From Pseudoalteromonas peptidolytica (GTDB lineage: Bacteria; Pseudomonadota; Gammaproteobacteria; Enterobacterales; Alteromonadaceae): 64,000 bases of DNA. The notes beneath the pieces are model-generated. The model was not told the DNA's origin. It searched no databases and saw nothing but the letters and a program-made list of their open reading frames with translations. The first letter of the stretch is position 1. Each line of letters starts with the position of its first letter. Where the stretch lies: assembly GCF_012641745.1 (NCBI RefSeq), contig NZ_WEHZ01000021.1, forward strand, positions 27,405 to 91,404. The letters are read 5' to 3'. The position numbers and the translations under genes were made by a program. Shown piece by piece: positions 7,943 to 15,935 of the stretch.

Positions 7943-9971
7943 TATTATCCTATTTAGCATATTGTTACCCATATTTGCAGTAGCGGCAGCGCCACTGCCA
8001 CTTATGCCGATGCCAAAACAAATCGAAATGGGCACAGGCACACTCACGCTCAACAGCGAAGTAAAAATAGCAGTTCATGGTTTTGGATCACAGAGAAAAG
8101 CGTTTCAGCTTGCTAGAGTAGCGCAATACTTTGAGCGTATTGCAGGAAAGCCTATTGCTTTACGCGTTGTTGAGGGGGAGAAAGCAGATTTAACTATTCG
8201 TGTAAAACAGGCTGAAACCCAATTAAACATGCCTCAACTGGGGATGCCAGAAGACTACACGCTAAACATAGATAAAAATGGGATAACCCTATTGGCAACA
8301 TCAGTTTTTGGGGCGCAACACGGCATCTCAAGCATACTGCAACTGGCGACGGGGGATCCTCTCAACCCGCTGTCGTTTCCCTATACCAGTATTTCAGATG
8401 CTCCGCGCTTTACTTGGCGAGGCCTGCTGATTGATAGCGTTCGTCACTTTATGCCAATTGCAACTATAAAGCGCCAACTTGATGGCATGGCTGCTGCAAA
8501 ACTGAATGTATTACATTGGCATTTAACTGACGACCAAGGTTGGCGTATAGAAAGCAAGGTGTTCCCGAAGCTAACCAAAATGGCCTCTGATGGGCTCTAT
8601 TACCGCCAATCTGAAGTTAAGGAAGTAATTGAGTACGCGAGCCTTTTAGGTATTCGCGTGGTGCCCGAATTTGGCATGCCTGGTCATGCGAGCGCTATAG
8701 CCGTGGCGTATCCTAAGTTAATGGCCAAGGTTAAATCGTATGAGATGGAACGCCACTGGGGCGTTTTCAAACCGTTACTCAATATTGCTAACCCTGAAGT
8801 GTATGTATTTATTGATAACTTACTGGCTGAAATGGTGAGTTTATTTCCTGATAGTTACCTTCACATTGGCGGTGATGAAGTTGAGCCTGCGCATTGGCTT
8901 GAAAATAGTGAAATACAGGCGATGATGTTGCAGCATCAGTTAAAAAACGGCCATGATCTTCAAAACTACTTTAATATACGTGTACAAAAGCTAATCGCCA
9001 AATATCAGCGAACGATGATGGGGTGGGATGAAATTTTTCACCCCGCACTGCCTAAAGATATTTTAGTACAGTCGTGGCGCGGTCATGACTCGTTAAATAC
9101 AGTAGCAAAAGCTGGGTATGCAGGCATATTGTCAACGGGTTTTTATATCGATCAACCCCAGTATTCGTCATTCCACTACCGTAACGATCCGTTACCAGAA
9201 AAACCGCAAATTAACCTCACACAGCCACGTGTGATGAGTCTTGCCTTTACTGTTCCACGCTTAAAAGGCAGCGCAATTGAAGGAGAGTTGGTGGTGTTGG
9301 GTGAGCAGGTGCTGCTCAAGCTAAATAGCAATCTGCACCAATTGGTTAAAACGGATAAACCAATCACACATGAGACACAGCAATTTATCGCGACGATGGA
9401 CAGCTGGATGGGGCCACTACAATTTGAGTTTAACCGAACCATAAACAGCGGTGCAGTCATGATAGGTAACAGCCGCTACCCTCTGACTATTGCAAGCATA
9501 AGTAACCCTGCCCCTGTAAATGTGTCGGCCTCACTTAGTCGTGATAATCATGCCCTGATTTTAGGGGGAGAAGCGACAATTTGGAGCGAAATGGTTACTG
9601 AGCATAATCTTGATGTCAGAATTTGGCCACGGCTTTTTGTTATCGCTGAACGTTTATGGTCTGCACAAAGCTTCACTGATAGCGACGCCATGTATTTACG
9701 GCTCGAGCATATTAGTGACTTTTCGCATCGCGTTATTGGGCTTAAGCATAAAGTGCAACAGCGCTTGGGTTTTAACTCACTAATTAGCACAACACTAGGT
9801 GAGTCAGAGCGTATTAAAACACTTGAGTTACTTACCCATATTGCACAGATTGTTGAGCCAAGTCACTACTACACACGTCATCATATTAAATTTTTACAGG
9901 ACGAATATCATCAAAGAGCACCACTCAATCGGTTTGTTGACTATCTTGGCGTTGAAAGTCGCCAAGTCTGA
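7926..9971 (+). CDS. GH20 beta-N-acetylhexosaminidase, periplasmic; frame cut short by an in-frame TGA
   Basis: The 681-residue product begins with a signal peptide (MKMPFSIILFSILLPIFAVAAAP). It then has an N-terminal alpha/beta domain, and a GH20 barrel with WRGLLIDSVRHFMP, LNVLHWHLTDDQGWRIE, VPEFGMPGHASA and the catalytic pair in HIGGDEVEP near residue 318. The enzyme would release GlcNAc, or aldonic GlcNAc, from chitooligosaccharides. The frame stops at TGA 9969-9971, but the same frame stays open to 10316 with protein-like sequence. The natural enzyme was therefore probably ~796 residues and has lost ~114 C-terminal residues. The barrel and catalytic residues lie before the stop, so activity may survive. 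A sequencing error is the simplest alternative. Confidence 0.9.
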   Translation: MKMPFSIILFSILLPIFAVAAAPLPLMPMPKQIEMGTGTLTLNSEVKIAVHGFGSQRKAFQLARVAQYFERIAGKPIALRVVEGEKADLTIRVKQAETQLNMPQLGMPEDYTLNIDKNGITLLATSVFGAQHGISSILQLATGDPLNPLSFPYTSISDAPRFTWRGLLIDSVRHFMPIATIKRQLDGMAAAKLNVLHWHLTDDQGWRIESKVFPKLTKMASDGLYYRQSEVKEVIEYASLLGIRVVPEFGMPGHASAIAVAYPKLMAKVKSYEMERHWGVFKPLLNIANPEVYVFIDNLLAEMVSLFPDSYLHIGGDEVEPAHWLENSEIQAMMLQHQLKNGHDLQNYFNIRVQKLIAKYQRTMMGWDEIFHPALPKDILVQSWRGHDSLNTVAKAGYAGILSTGFYIDQPQYSSFHYRNDPLPEKPQINLTQPRVMSLAFTVPRLKGSAIEGELVVLGEQVLLKLNSNLHQLVKTDKPITHETQQFIATMDSWMGPLQFEFNRTINSGAVMIGNSRYPLTIASISNPAPVNVSASLSRDNHALILGGEATIWSEMVTEHNLDVRIWPRLFVIAERLWSAQSFTDSDAMYLRLEHISDFSHRVIGLKHKVQQRLGFNSLISTTLGESERIKTLELLTHIAQIVEPSHYYTRHHIKFLQDEYHQRAPLNRFVDYLGVESRQV

Positions 9972-10316
9972 GAACTTGACCAATTAGTTGAACGGTTTAT
10001 TGCAGGAGATGTAGCTGCATTAATCCAAATTGAGAAGCAGTTACAACACTGGCAAATGAAGCTACAGGATGCAAGCTTATTACGGCATCGCCCAGAACTG
10101 ACTGAAGTACACGCAACTACGCTCAAGGTATTGCAATTGATTGAGCTTAGCCAACACGTGCTGGAGGTGTGTAAAGGGGCTTTACAACCTTCACAAACTT
10201 CCAACTTAAATCAACAGTTATTGGCATTACAGAGCTTGACGGATGAAATCGTCATTACAGGTATTTATCCGATGCGAACGCTCTATCTTCATTGCCAATC
10301 AGTAAATAAGCATTGA
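9972..10316 (+). pseudogene. Severed C-terminal tail of the GH20 hexosaminidase
   Basis: These 345 bases continue the GH20 frame after the TGA without another stop until 10314-10316. The translation starts ELDQLVERFIAGDVAAL and continues as helix-rich sequence, including QLQHWQMKLQDASLL and PELTEVHATTLKVLQLIEL. Helical tails of this type end larger marine GH20 enzymes. An ATG at 10056 could give an 86-residue fragment, but no good ribosome site precedes it. I read this as the detached end of one gene, not a separate gene. Confidence 0.75.
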
Positions 10317-10327
10317 ATAGGAACATC

Positions 10328-11230
10328 ATGAAAAAAATTTTGTTGAGCTTTTTGTTACTACAAAGCAGTGGCGGTGTGATAGCCAATACAAATGCAGATA
10401 CCGAGGACTGGATCGTTGATGGCGTGTTTACGCAAGGTATTGAAGGCCCCGCGGTTGACAGCGCAGGAGTGTTGTATGCGGTGAACTATCAACAACAAGG
10501 AAGTATTGGCAAGGTAACGGCAAAGGGTCAAGTAGAAACGCTACTGACATTCAAAAATGGCTCTATTGGTAATGGTATTCGTTTTGATAAAGAAGGGAAC
10601 ATGTATATTGCTGATTACATCAACCACAATATTCTGAAAGTCACCAGTAGCGCGCTCAAACAAGGCGGTGATTTATCAGAATTTGTGAGTGTATTTGCAC
10701 ACCATGATGGCATGAACCAACCGAATGATCTTGCGATTATGGATAATGGCATTCTGTTTGCCAGTGATCCAAACTGGCAAGCCAGCAGCGGGAATTTATG
10801 GCGTATAAACACGACAGGAGAAGTAACTTTACTCGAAGCGGGTATGGGGACGACCAATGGCATAGAAGTCAGTCCTGATAATAAAACCCTATACGTGAAC
10901 GAAAGCGTGCAACGCAAAGTGTGGCGCTATGATATAGATGAACAAGGCGATATCAGTAACAAGAAACTATTGATTACGTTTAATGATTTTGGTTTGGATG
11001 GCATGCGTGCAGATAACCAAGGCAATCTCTACATTGCTCGTTACGGTGCAGGTGTTATTGCTGTAGTCTCACCAGAGGGTGAATTACTTAAAGAAATTAA
11101 ATTGACAGGCAAACACCCAACCAATGTTGCTTTTGGCGGTAACAATGGCAAGCGTTTATTTATTACGATGCAAAAACGCGGTGCCATTGAGATGGTCGAA
11201 GTTGAGTTTGCAGGTCGTGGAAGGTATTAA
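10328..11230 (+). CDS. Exported SMP-30/gluconolactonase-like beta-propeller
   Basis: The 300-residue product has a signal peptide (MKKILLSFLLLQSSGGVIA) followed by a six-bladed-propeller sequence of the SMP-30/gluconolactonase/LRE group. Propeller phrases include EGPAVDSAGVLYAVNY, NGIRFDKEGNMYIADYINHNIL, QPNDLAIMDNGILFASDP, TNGIEVSPDNKTLYVNES and DGMRADNQGNLYIARYGAGVI. I chose the ATG at 10328 over an upstream in-frame TTG because AGGAA precedes it and the signal peptide begins there. Relatives hydrolyse sugar lactones in the periplasm. C1 oxidation of chitin first yields a lactone, so a lactonase here would speed conversion to the acid. That link is inference. Confidence 0.85.
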   Translation: MKKILLSFLLLQSSGGVIANTNADTEDWIVDGVFTQGIEGPAVDSAGVLYAVNYQQQGSIGKVTAKGQVETLLTFKNGSIGNGIRFDKEGNMYIADYINHNILKVTSSALKQGGDLSEFVSVFAHHDGMNQPNDLAIMDNGILFASDPNWQASSGNLWRINTTGEVTLLEAGMGTTNGIEVSPDNKTLYVNESVQRKVWRYDIDEQGDISNKKLLITFNDFGLDGMRADNQGNLYIARYGAGVIAVVSPEGELLKEIKLTGKHPTNVAFGGNNGKRLFITMQKRGAIEMVEVEFAGRGRY

Positions 11231-11473
11231 CCGAGCTTAGAGTAATAAATATCTCTCTAGCAGTCTGCACCATTGTCCACAGTGTCAAGGAATGGCAACT
11301 GCAAGGAGGATACAAAAGCAGCAAGAGAACGTATTGCCATGTTGTTTTTAACGCTTCCTTATGAATGTAATACCATCGCCCACTACTTAACGCGGCGTTA
11401 TAACTTTCTCGATCTCGTTTAAACCTTTATGAAATATTAGTCGACTAAGTATATTTTAAAATATAAGGAAAAT

Positions 11474-13216
11474 ATGTTGTTTACCAGGCCCCAATTCCGG
11501 CTTTTTATGATGTCGTTAGGACTTTTTACATGTTCAGTTTATGCATCAGCAAAGGATCTAAAAAATTGTGTTTTGGCACAGTATAGTCCGCAAACAGTTG
11601 CAATTTCCGGATTACCAGACCCATCTTCCAAGGGAAGCTATAAATTTAAGATAATTAAATATGGTAAGAAACCTTCAATACTCAGTTTTTCAAATCCGGA
11701 AATTGTTACTCAAAAAGTAAAACTCCCGAGATTCTTAGCGGAATATTCTCGTTCCAAAGGTTACAAAGATGATGCCTACCATAAGTTTAACAATGATACT
11801 CCCCTTGACGGTAAAATTTGGCTTCCAAATGGGAAAGGCCCATTTCCTTTAGTGTTAATTACTCACGGAAATTCTGCTCCCAGCTTTGATTATCTGGCAG
11901 AGTTATTAGCGAGCCGAGGTTATTTAGTCGTACAGGTTGAACAGACATATTTAAACGGCTTACGAGGTGAGAACGGTGCCAGAGGATGGCTATTGCTTGA
12001 ACATTTGAAGTTATGGAGACAGTGGAGTTCCGATTCAACACTGCCTTTTTTTGAGAAAGTAGACATGGAGAATGTTGCACTTATAGGGATGTCTAGAGGT
12101 GGTGAAGCGGTAGCTTTGGCTACAACATTTAACCAATGGCAAACACTACCTCATAGTGATGAAGCCCTCGATTTGGGGTTTAACATTCGAGCGGTTATAG
12201 CGCTTGCGCCTATGGATGGGCAATACCTACATACAGACGGAAGTAATATCTTGAAAAATACCAATTACCTTGTCCTACAAGGCGGCCACGATGCCGATGT
12301 TTATCAATTTCTCGGTAGCCAACAATGGCAAAGAACAAGCTTTGATGACGGTGGAGACTACCTTAAGCAATTGATCTATTTTTACCGTGGAAACCACATT
12401 AACTTTAATCAAAGTATGTCTGGAAGTTTTCATTGGGGAAAAAGAGGGAATTTTGACGCTCAATTGCTGGCACCAGCTGAACAAGAAAAGCTTACTAAAG
12501 TATTTGTATCAGCTTTTCTAGAAGCATCTATATTAAAAAAGAGTGAATATCGTCAGCTTTTTAAACAGCTACCACTGGCCGAATTTGATTTACCTAAAGA
12601 TATCTACATCAGTCGCTATATTAACTCTGATTTCAAGGTTATTGAGGATTTTGAGGATAGCTCTATCAAGGTAAAGTTATCGCGGGTAAATCGAGACAAT
12701 AAGCAAACTTTTCTACCAGCATCGATTGAACCAGAACGTTTGAGGTATGGCGTAGATACTCTAAATCGAGTGCTAAGAGTAAACCTGGCAAAAGGCGTAG
12801 AAACGCATGTGAAAATACAACTACCTTCCCAAATGATAAATAGTCAGAGCAATCATCAGTACTTAAATTTTCAATTTTCAATAGCGCGCGCAGACATTTC
12901 TACGCAACAACAGTGCGAACCTTACAACTTATTCTCTGAGACTAAAGTCGAAGTGCTACAAGATTCTTTTTTGGTTGAGTCTATTTCTTTGGGTTCCATG
13001 GGAACTGTTAGTCCTTTATTGCTTTCCGACTTCTCAGAACTAGAACAAGGAGGTATTCAATACGCACAAACAGAACCTGTTTTACAGACATTTTCCGTTC
13101 CGGTTAAAGTTGAGAATATCGCTGATGGTGCAACAGAGCTGGCTATCATTTTTAAACCATCACACAACGTGACAATTATTCTCGATGATTTTGGAGTTAC
13201 AGGTGGCATACATTAG
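11474..13216 (+). CDS. Secreted alpha/beta hydrolase of the dienelactone/PAF-acetylhydrolase-like type
   Basis: The 580-residue protein has a signal peptide ending near SVYASA. An alpha/beta hydrolase domain covers residues ~100-350: PLVLITHGNSAPS (oxyanion strand), LASRGYLVVQVEQ, nucleophile elbow IGMSRGGEA near residue 205, an acidic loop near VLQGGHDADVY, and YRGNHINFNQS as the probable histidine site. The last ~200 residues form a separate beta-rich domain of unknown role. An ester substrate is likely, but nothing here shows which. It ends 80 bases before an IS3 remnant and appears to be a lone gene. Confidence 0.75.
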   Translation: MLFTRPQFRLFMMSLGLFTCSVYASAKDLKNCVLAQYSPQTVAISGLPDPSSKGSYKFKIIKYGKKPSILSFSNPEIVTQKVKLPRFLAEYSRSKGYKDDAYHKFNNDTPLDGKIWLPNGKGPFPLVLITHGNSAPSFDYLAELLASRGYLVVQVEQTYLNGLRGENGARGWLLLEHLKLWRQWSSDSTLPFFEKVDMENVALIGMSRGGEAVALATTFNQWQTLPHSDEALDLGFNIRAVIALAPMDGQYLHTDGSNILKNTNYLVLQGGHDADVYQFLGSQQWQRTSFDDGGDYLKQLIYFYRGNHINFNQSMSGSFHWGKRGNFDAQLLAPAEQEKLTKVFVSAFLEASILKKSEYRQLFKQLPLAEFDLPKDIYISRYINSDFKVIEDFEDSSIKVKLSRVNRDNKQTFLPASIEPERLRYGVDTLNRVLRVNLAKGVETHVKIQLPSQMINSQSNHQYLNFQFSIARADISTQQQCEPYNLFSETKVEVLQDSFLVESISLGSMGTVSPLLLSDFSELEQGGIQYAQTEPVLQTFSVPVKVENIADGATELAIIFKPSHNVTIILDDFGVTGGIH

Positions 13217-13256
13217 CACAGCTATTAATAAATGTTGCAGTCTCTATAGATAGGAA

Positions 13257-13280
13257 TGTAACTCCACCCAATTTAGTACA
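13257..13280. repeat. Probable terminal inverted repeat of the IS3-family remnant
   Basis: The sequence starts TGTAACTCCACCC and ends TTTAGTACA. It lies 17 bases beyond the transposase stop codon, where the right end of an IS3-family element belongs. No matching left end was found beside the kinase gene. Confidence 0.5.
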
Positions 13281-13296
13281 GCTCTTTCGTAGAATT

Positions 13297-13590
13297 TTAT
13301 GCTGCCTCAAGGTAACCAATTGGTGTCATATCACCAAGTGAATCATGAGGCCACTCATAATTATAAATACTTAACCACTCATCTATGATTTCACGTACTT
13401 CTTGCAGTGATTCAAACAAGTATAAATCTAGCACTTCTTCACGGTAACTTCGGTTAAACCTCTCCACAAAGCCATTTTGATAAGGGCTACTAGGTTTTAT
13501 AAACTCAAGTTTAATACAGTTTTCCGTCGCCCACGTTTCCAGCATAGTCGAAGTAAATTCTGGGCCATTATCTACTCTAATTTCGCATTG
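13297..13590 (-). pseudogene. IS3-family transposase (OrfB), C-terminal remnant
   Basis: The translation on this strand gives EIRVDNGPEFTST running into MLETWATENCIKLEF, then PSSPYQNGFVERFNRSYREEVLDLYLF and PHDSLGDMTPIGYLEAA. This is the end of the DDE integrase core of an IS3-family OrfB. The second catalytic aspartate (DNGPEF) and the glutamate (NGFVERFNR) are present, but everything before the DNG motif is missing. The piece joins directly to the 3' end of the sensor kinase, and its other frame encodes the kinase's last residues. It is a dead fragment. Confidence 0.85.
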
Positions 13591-14849
13591 GTGCCAGAGT
13601 AACTGCTTGTGCGATGTGCGAGTGGCAAAATAAAGGTAAACTTAGCTCCGCCAAGTTCAGTTGAGCAACCAACATGACAGCTACCCTTATGCCAAGTGGC
13701 AATCTTGCGTACAATTGCAAGGCCAAGTCCATACCCTCCACCGCCTTTGCTACGGCTTGCATCAAGTCTAGAAAAGGGCACAAATACGGATTCCCACTGT
13801 GATTTTGGGATCCCATTACCATCATCTTCGACCTGAATATAGGCATATTTTTTGTCACTTTCGGTACGGATCATGATGGCTGAGTTGCCGTACTTGTCTG
13901 CGTTTTGCACAATATTCTGGATAGCGCGAGATAAATAATGTGGGTTGGCTAGGAGGATAATTTCATCGCAGCTGCCTTGAAAGGAAACCTGTTTATCAGT
14001 GAGTTTACTTAGCTTGCTTATTTGGTCTTGAACTAACTCATTAAGGCTAAGCGGGATCAGCTCCAGCTTTTTTACTTCAAATTCTAGCCGCGCATAGGCC
14101 AGCATTTCATCTATCATGGCCTCCATTTCCAACACATCATCAGCCATATCATTGCCTTGCTCTCGACTGTTTTCAGGTAGCATTGCAAGAGCAAATTTAA
14201 GTCTAGCCAAAGGGGTACGCAGATCATGAGACACAGCGTTGACTAATAGCTTTTGATTGTCAATCAGTCGTGCCACTTGCGATGCTAAGTGGTAGATTTG
14301 CTCTGTAAGATTAGAGATAGCAGAGAATCTAGAGCGTCGCGTCGTTTTAGGCACCTGACCTTGAGCGAGGCATTCGGTAATATAGCGAAGTTGTAAAAGG
14401 TCAAGCCAGAGCGGCCTTATCCACAACATGAGTAAAAAGGCCAATACAGCATAAGAGAGTAGCTTGATAAGCCATTGCTTGTTGGTCGCAGAGGTTGCAG
14501 GGGCGAGCGGCCCTAGTTGCAGCAATAAAGTTGACTCTGGTATTTTGAAAGTCAGCCAAGCACTGCCGGTATCATCAAAACTCGTTAATATACCACCCTG
14601 TTTTAGGGTACTAGCTTGTTCTGGCAACCAAGCCACATCATCCATATCGAGTATTTTTATGGTGTCTGACTCTTTGGGTAAGCTATTTGGAGAAATACTG
14701 GACTTCAGTGTGTGTGCTATGGTTTTTGCATGGCGCAACTCGTCAGGTGCAGAATGCACCCAATGCGTCCAAATTGCTTCACTTACTTGGTTAATAATAA
14801 CAATGCTGGTAAACACAGCTACATATAAGCTGAGTAATAGCTTTAACAC
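13572..14849 (-). CDS. Sensor histidine kinase, C-terminus altered by the IS3 remnant
   Basis: The 425-residue inner-membrane kinase has an N-terminal membrane segment, a short periplasmic region and a second segment near residue 130. The H-box VNAVSHDLRTPLARLKFAL lies near residue 205, the N-box AIQNIVQNADKYGNSA near 305, and glycine boxes DDGNGIP and GGYGLGLAIVRKIA follow. It lies seven bases after the response regulator, so it is the partner kinase. The catalytic domain ends at FILPLAH. The last few residues (about NAKLE) are read through the transposase fragment, so the original end is lost. The core boxes are intact, so it is probably functional. Confidence 0.88.
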   Translation of the reverse strand: MLKLLLSLYVAVFTSIVIINQVSEAIWTHWVHSAPDELRHAKTIAHTLKSSISPNSLPKESDTIKILDMDDVAWLPEQASTLKQGGILTSFDDTGSAWLTFKIPESTLLLQLGPLAPATSATNKQWLIKLLSYAVLAFLLMLWIRPLWLDLLQLRYITECLAQGQVPKTTRRSRFSAISNLTEQIYHLASQVARLIDNQKLLVNAVSHDLRTPLARLKFALAMLPENSREQGNDMADDVLEMEAMIDEMLAYARLEFEVKKLELIPLSLNELVQDQISKLSKLTDKQVSFQGSCDEIILLANPHYLSRAIQNIVQNADKYGNSAIMIRTESDKKYAYIQVEDDGNGIPKSQWESVFVPFSRLDASRSKGGGGYGLGLAIVRKIATWHKGSCHVGCSTELGGAKFTFILPLAHRTSSYSGTNAKLE

Positions 14850-14856
14850 AGATAAA

Positions 14857-15546
14857 CTAATCCCAAGCAGACTTTGAACAAAGGTAACCTTTACCCCAAA
14901 CGGTAATGAGTCGAGCCGGTTGCTCTAAGTTGTCACCGAGTTTTTTACGCAGACGGCTAATACGTACGTCTACACTTCTATCCAAGCCATCGTATTCACG
15001 TCCAACTACATGTTTGTAAATGTAATCACGGCTGAGGGTTTCTCCAGCATGACCTGCGAGTGTCTTCAATAAGTCAAATTCATAACTGGTGAGCTCTACT
15101 TCATGATTGGATAAATAGACTTTTCTGTCTGATTTATTGATCCGTAACTTGCCAAGCACGATAGAGTCTGATTGTACTTGTTCACTTTGTGTGCGCCTTA
15201 ATAGGGCGTTTAGCCGAGCCAGCAATACATAGGGTTCTACGGGTTTAATAATATAATCATCGGCACCAATTTCTAGCCCTTTGACATGATCAAAGTCACT
15301 ATCTTTGGCAGTTAAAAATAAAATCGGCCCTTTAAACTCACTTCGAGCCGCTTTACAAATGGAGAAACCATCAAGTCCGGGCAACATGATATCAAGAATA
15401 AGAATATCGGGCTTTTCGGCTTCAATCGCTTTTATCGCATTGATGCCATTGTGCAATTGTACGACTTCAAAGCCGTTGTGAATAAGAAACTTTGCGGTTA
15501 ACTCTGCAAGCTTAACATCATCTTCAACTAGTAATACTTTCGCCAT
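14857..15546 (-). CDS. OmpR/PhoB-family response regulator
   Basis: The 229-residue protein has a receiver domain (KVLLVEDDVKLAELTAKFL; phospho-acceptor aspartate in DILILDIMLPGLDG near residue 52; conserved lysine in YIIKPVEPYVLLARL). A winged-helix output domain follows, with LTSYEFDLLKTLAGHAGE, SVDVRISRLRKKLG and ITVWGKGYLC. Its ATG overlaps the upstream DUF3019 stop by one base. The order MipA/OmpV, DUF3019, regulator, kinase suggests one operon and a cell-envelope stimulus. The signal is not visible from sequence. Confidence 0.93.
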   Translation of the reverse strand: MAKVLLVEDDVKLAELTAKFLIHNGFEVVQLHNGINAIKAIEAEKPDILILDIMLPGLDGFSICKAARSEFKGPILFLTAKDSDFDHVKGLEIGADDYIIKPVEPYVLLARLNALLRRTQSEQVQSDSIVLGKLRINKSDRKVYLSNHEVELTSYEFDLLKTLAGHAGETLSRDYIYKHVVGREYDGLDRSVDVRISRLRKKLGDNLEQPARLITVWGKGYLCSKSAWD

Positions 15547-15935
15547 TAAAACACACTCCAGTCGCTTCTCAGTTTGCGTCGATATTGCTGGTTGACGCTT
15601 GTGTGTAGTTCGATAGTTTGTTTCGCAATCATGTTATTTTTAGCATCCCTCAAGCTAAAAATCATGGATTTTGATAGCGAGATGGTCTGTGTTGATTTTG
15701 CCTCAGCAGTTTGCTCCCAACATTGTAGTTTTTGTTCTTCTTGAAATAAGCACAAATCTCTTTGGAAGGGAGATTGCCACGCTATTTTTGCGGTCATTTC
15801 ACAGCGTTGTCCTGCTTGCTTTACCATACAAGTAATGGGTTTAATTTCAAAGTTAACTTCATTGCTAGGTGTGGTTGAAGCGGTGCTAGAAGCACTAAAT
15901 ATTATAATTATTATTAAGTACAACCTAAAATTCAT
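15546..15935 (-). CDS. DUF3019-family exported small protein
   Basis: The predicted 129-residue protein starts MNFRLYLIIIIIFSASSTAS, a signal peptide. It continues with paired cysteines (ITCMVKQAGQRCEMTAKIAW, DLCLFQEEQKLQCWEQ) and ends YRRKLRSDWSVF. This matches my recollection of DUF3019 proteins, which accompany MipA and a two-component system in Shewanella and Pseudoalteromonas. I chose the ATG at 15935 because a strong GGGGGA precedes it and the signal peptide begins there. The start lies inside the last codons of the MipA gene. The function is unknown; a periplasmic accessory to envelope signalling is plausible. Confidence 0.8.
   Translation of the reverse strand: MNFRLYLIIIIIFSASSTASTTPSNEVNFEIKPITCMVKQAGQRCEMTAKIAWQSPFQRDLCLFQEEQKLQCWEQTAEAKSTQTISLSKSMIFSLRDAKNNMIAKQTIELHTSVNQQYRRKLRSDWSVF

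Noticed and set aside
9969..9971. TGA in the GH20 gene as a selenocysteine codon
   Set aside because: No SECIS-like hairpin is obvious after it, no selenocysteine machinery is visible, and GH20 tails are not known selenoproteins. A mutation or sequencing error is simpler.
11231..11473. Weak likeness between 11245-11275 (CTCTCTAGCAGTCTGCAC) and 50288-50310 (CTCTCTGGCAGTCAGC)
   Set aside because: The match is short and has no flanking similarity. It could be chance.
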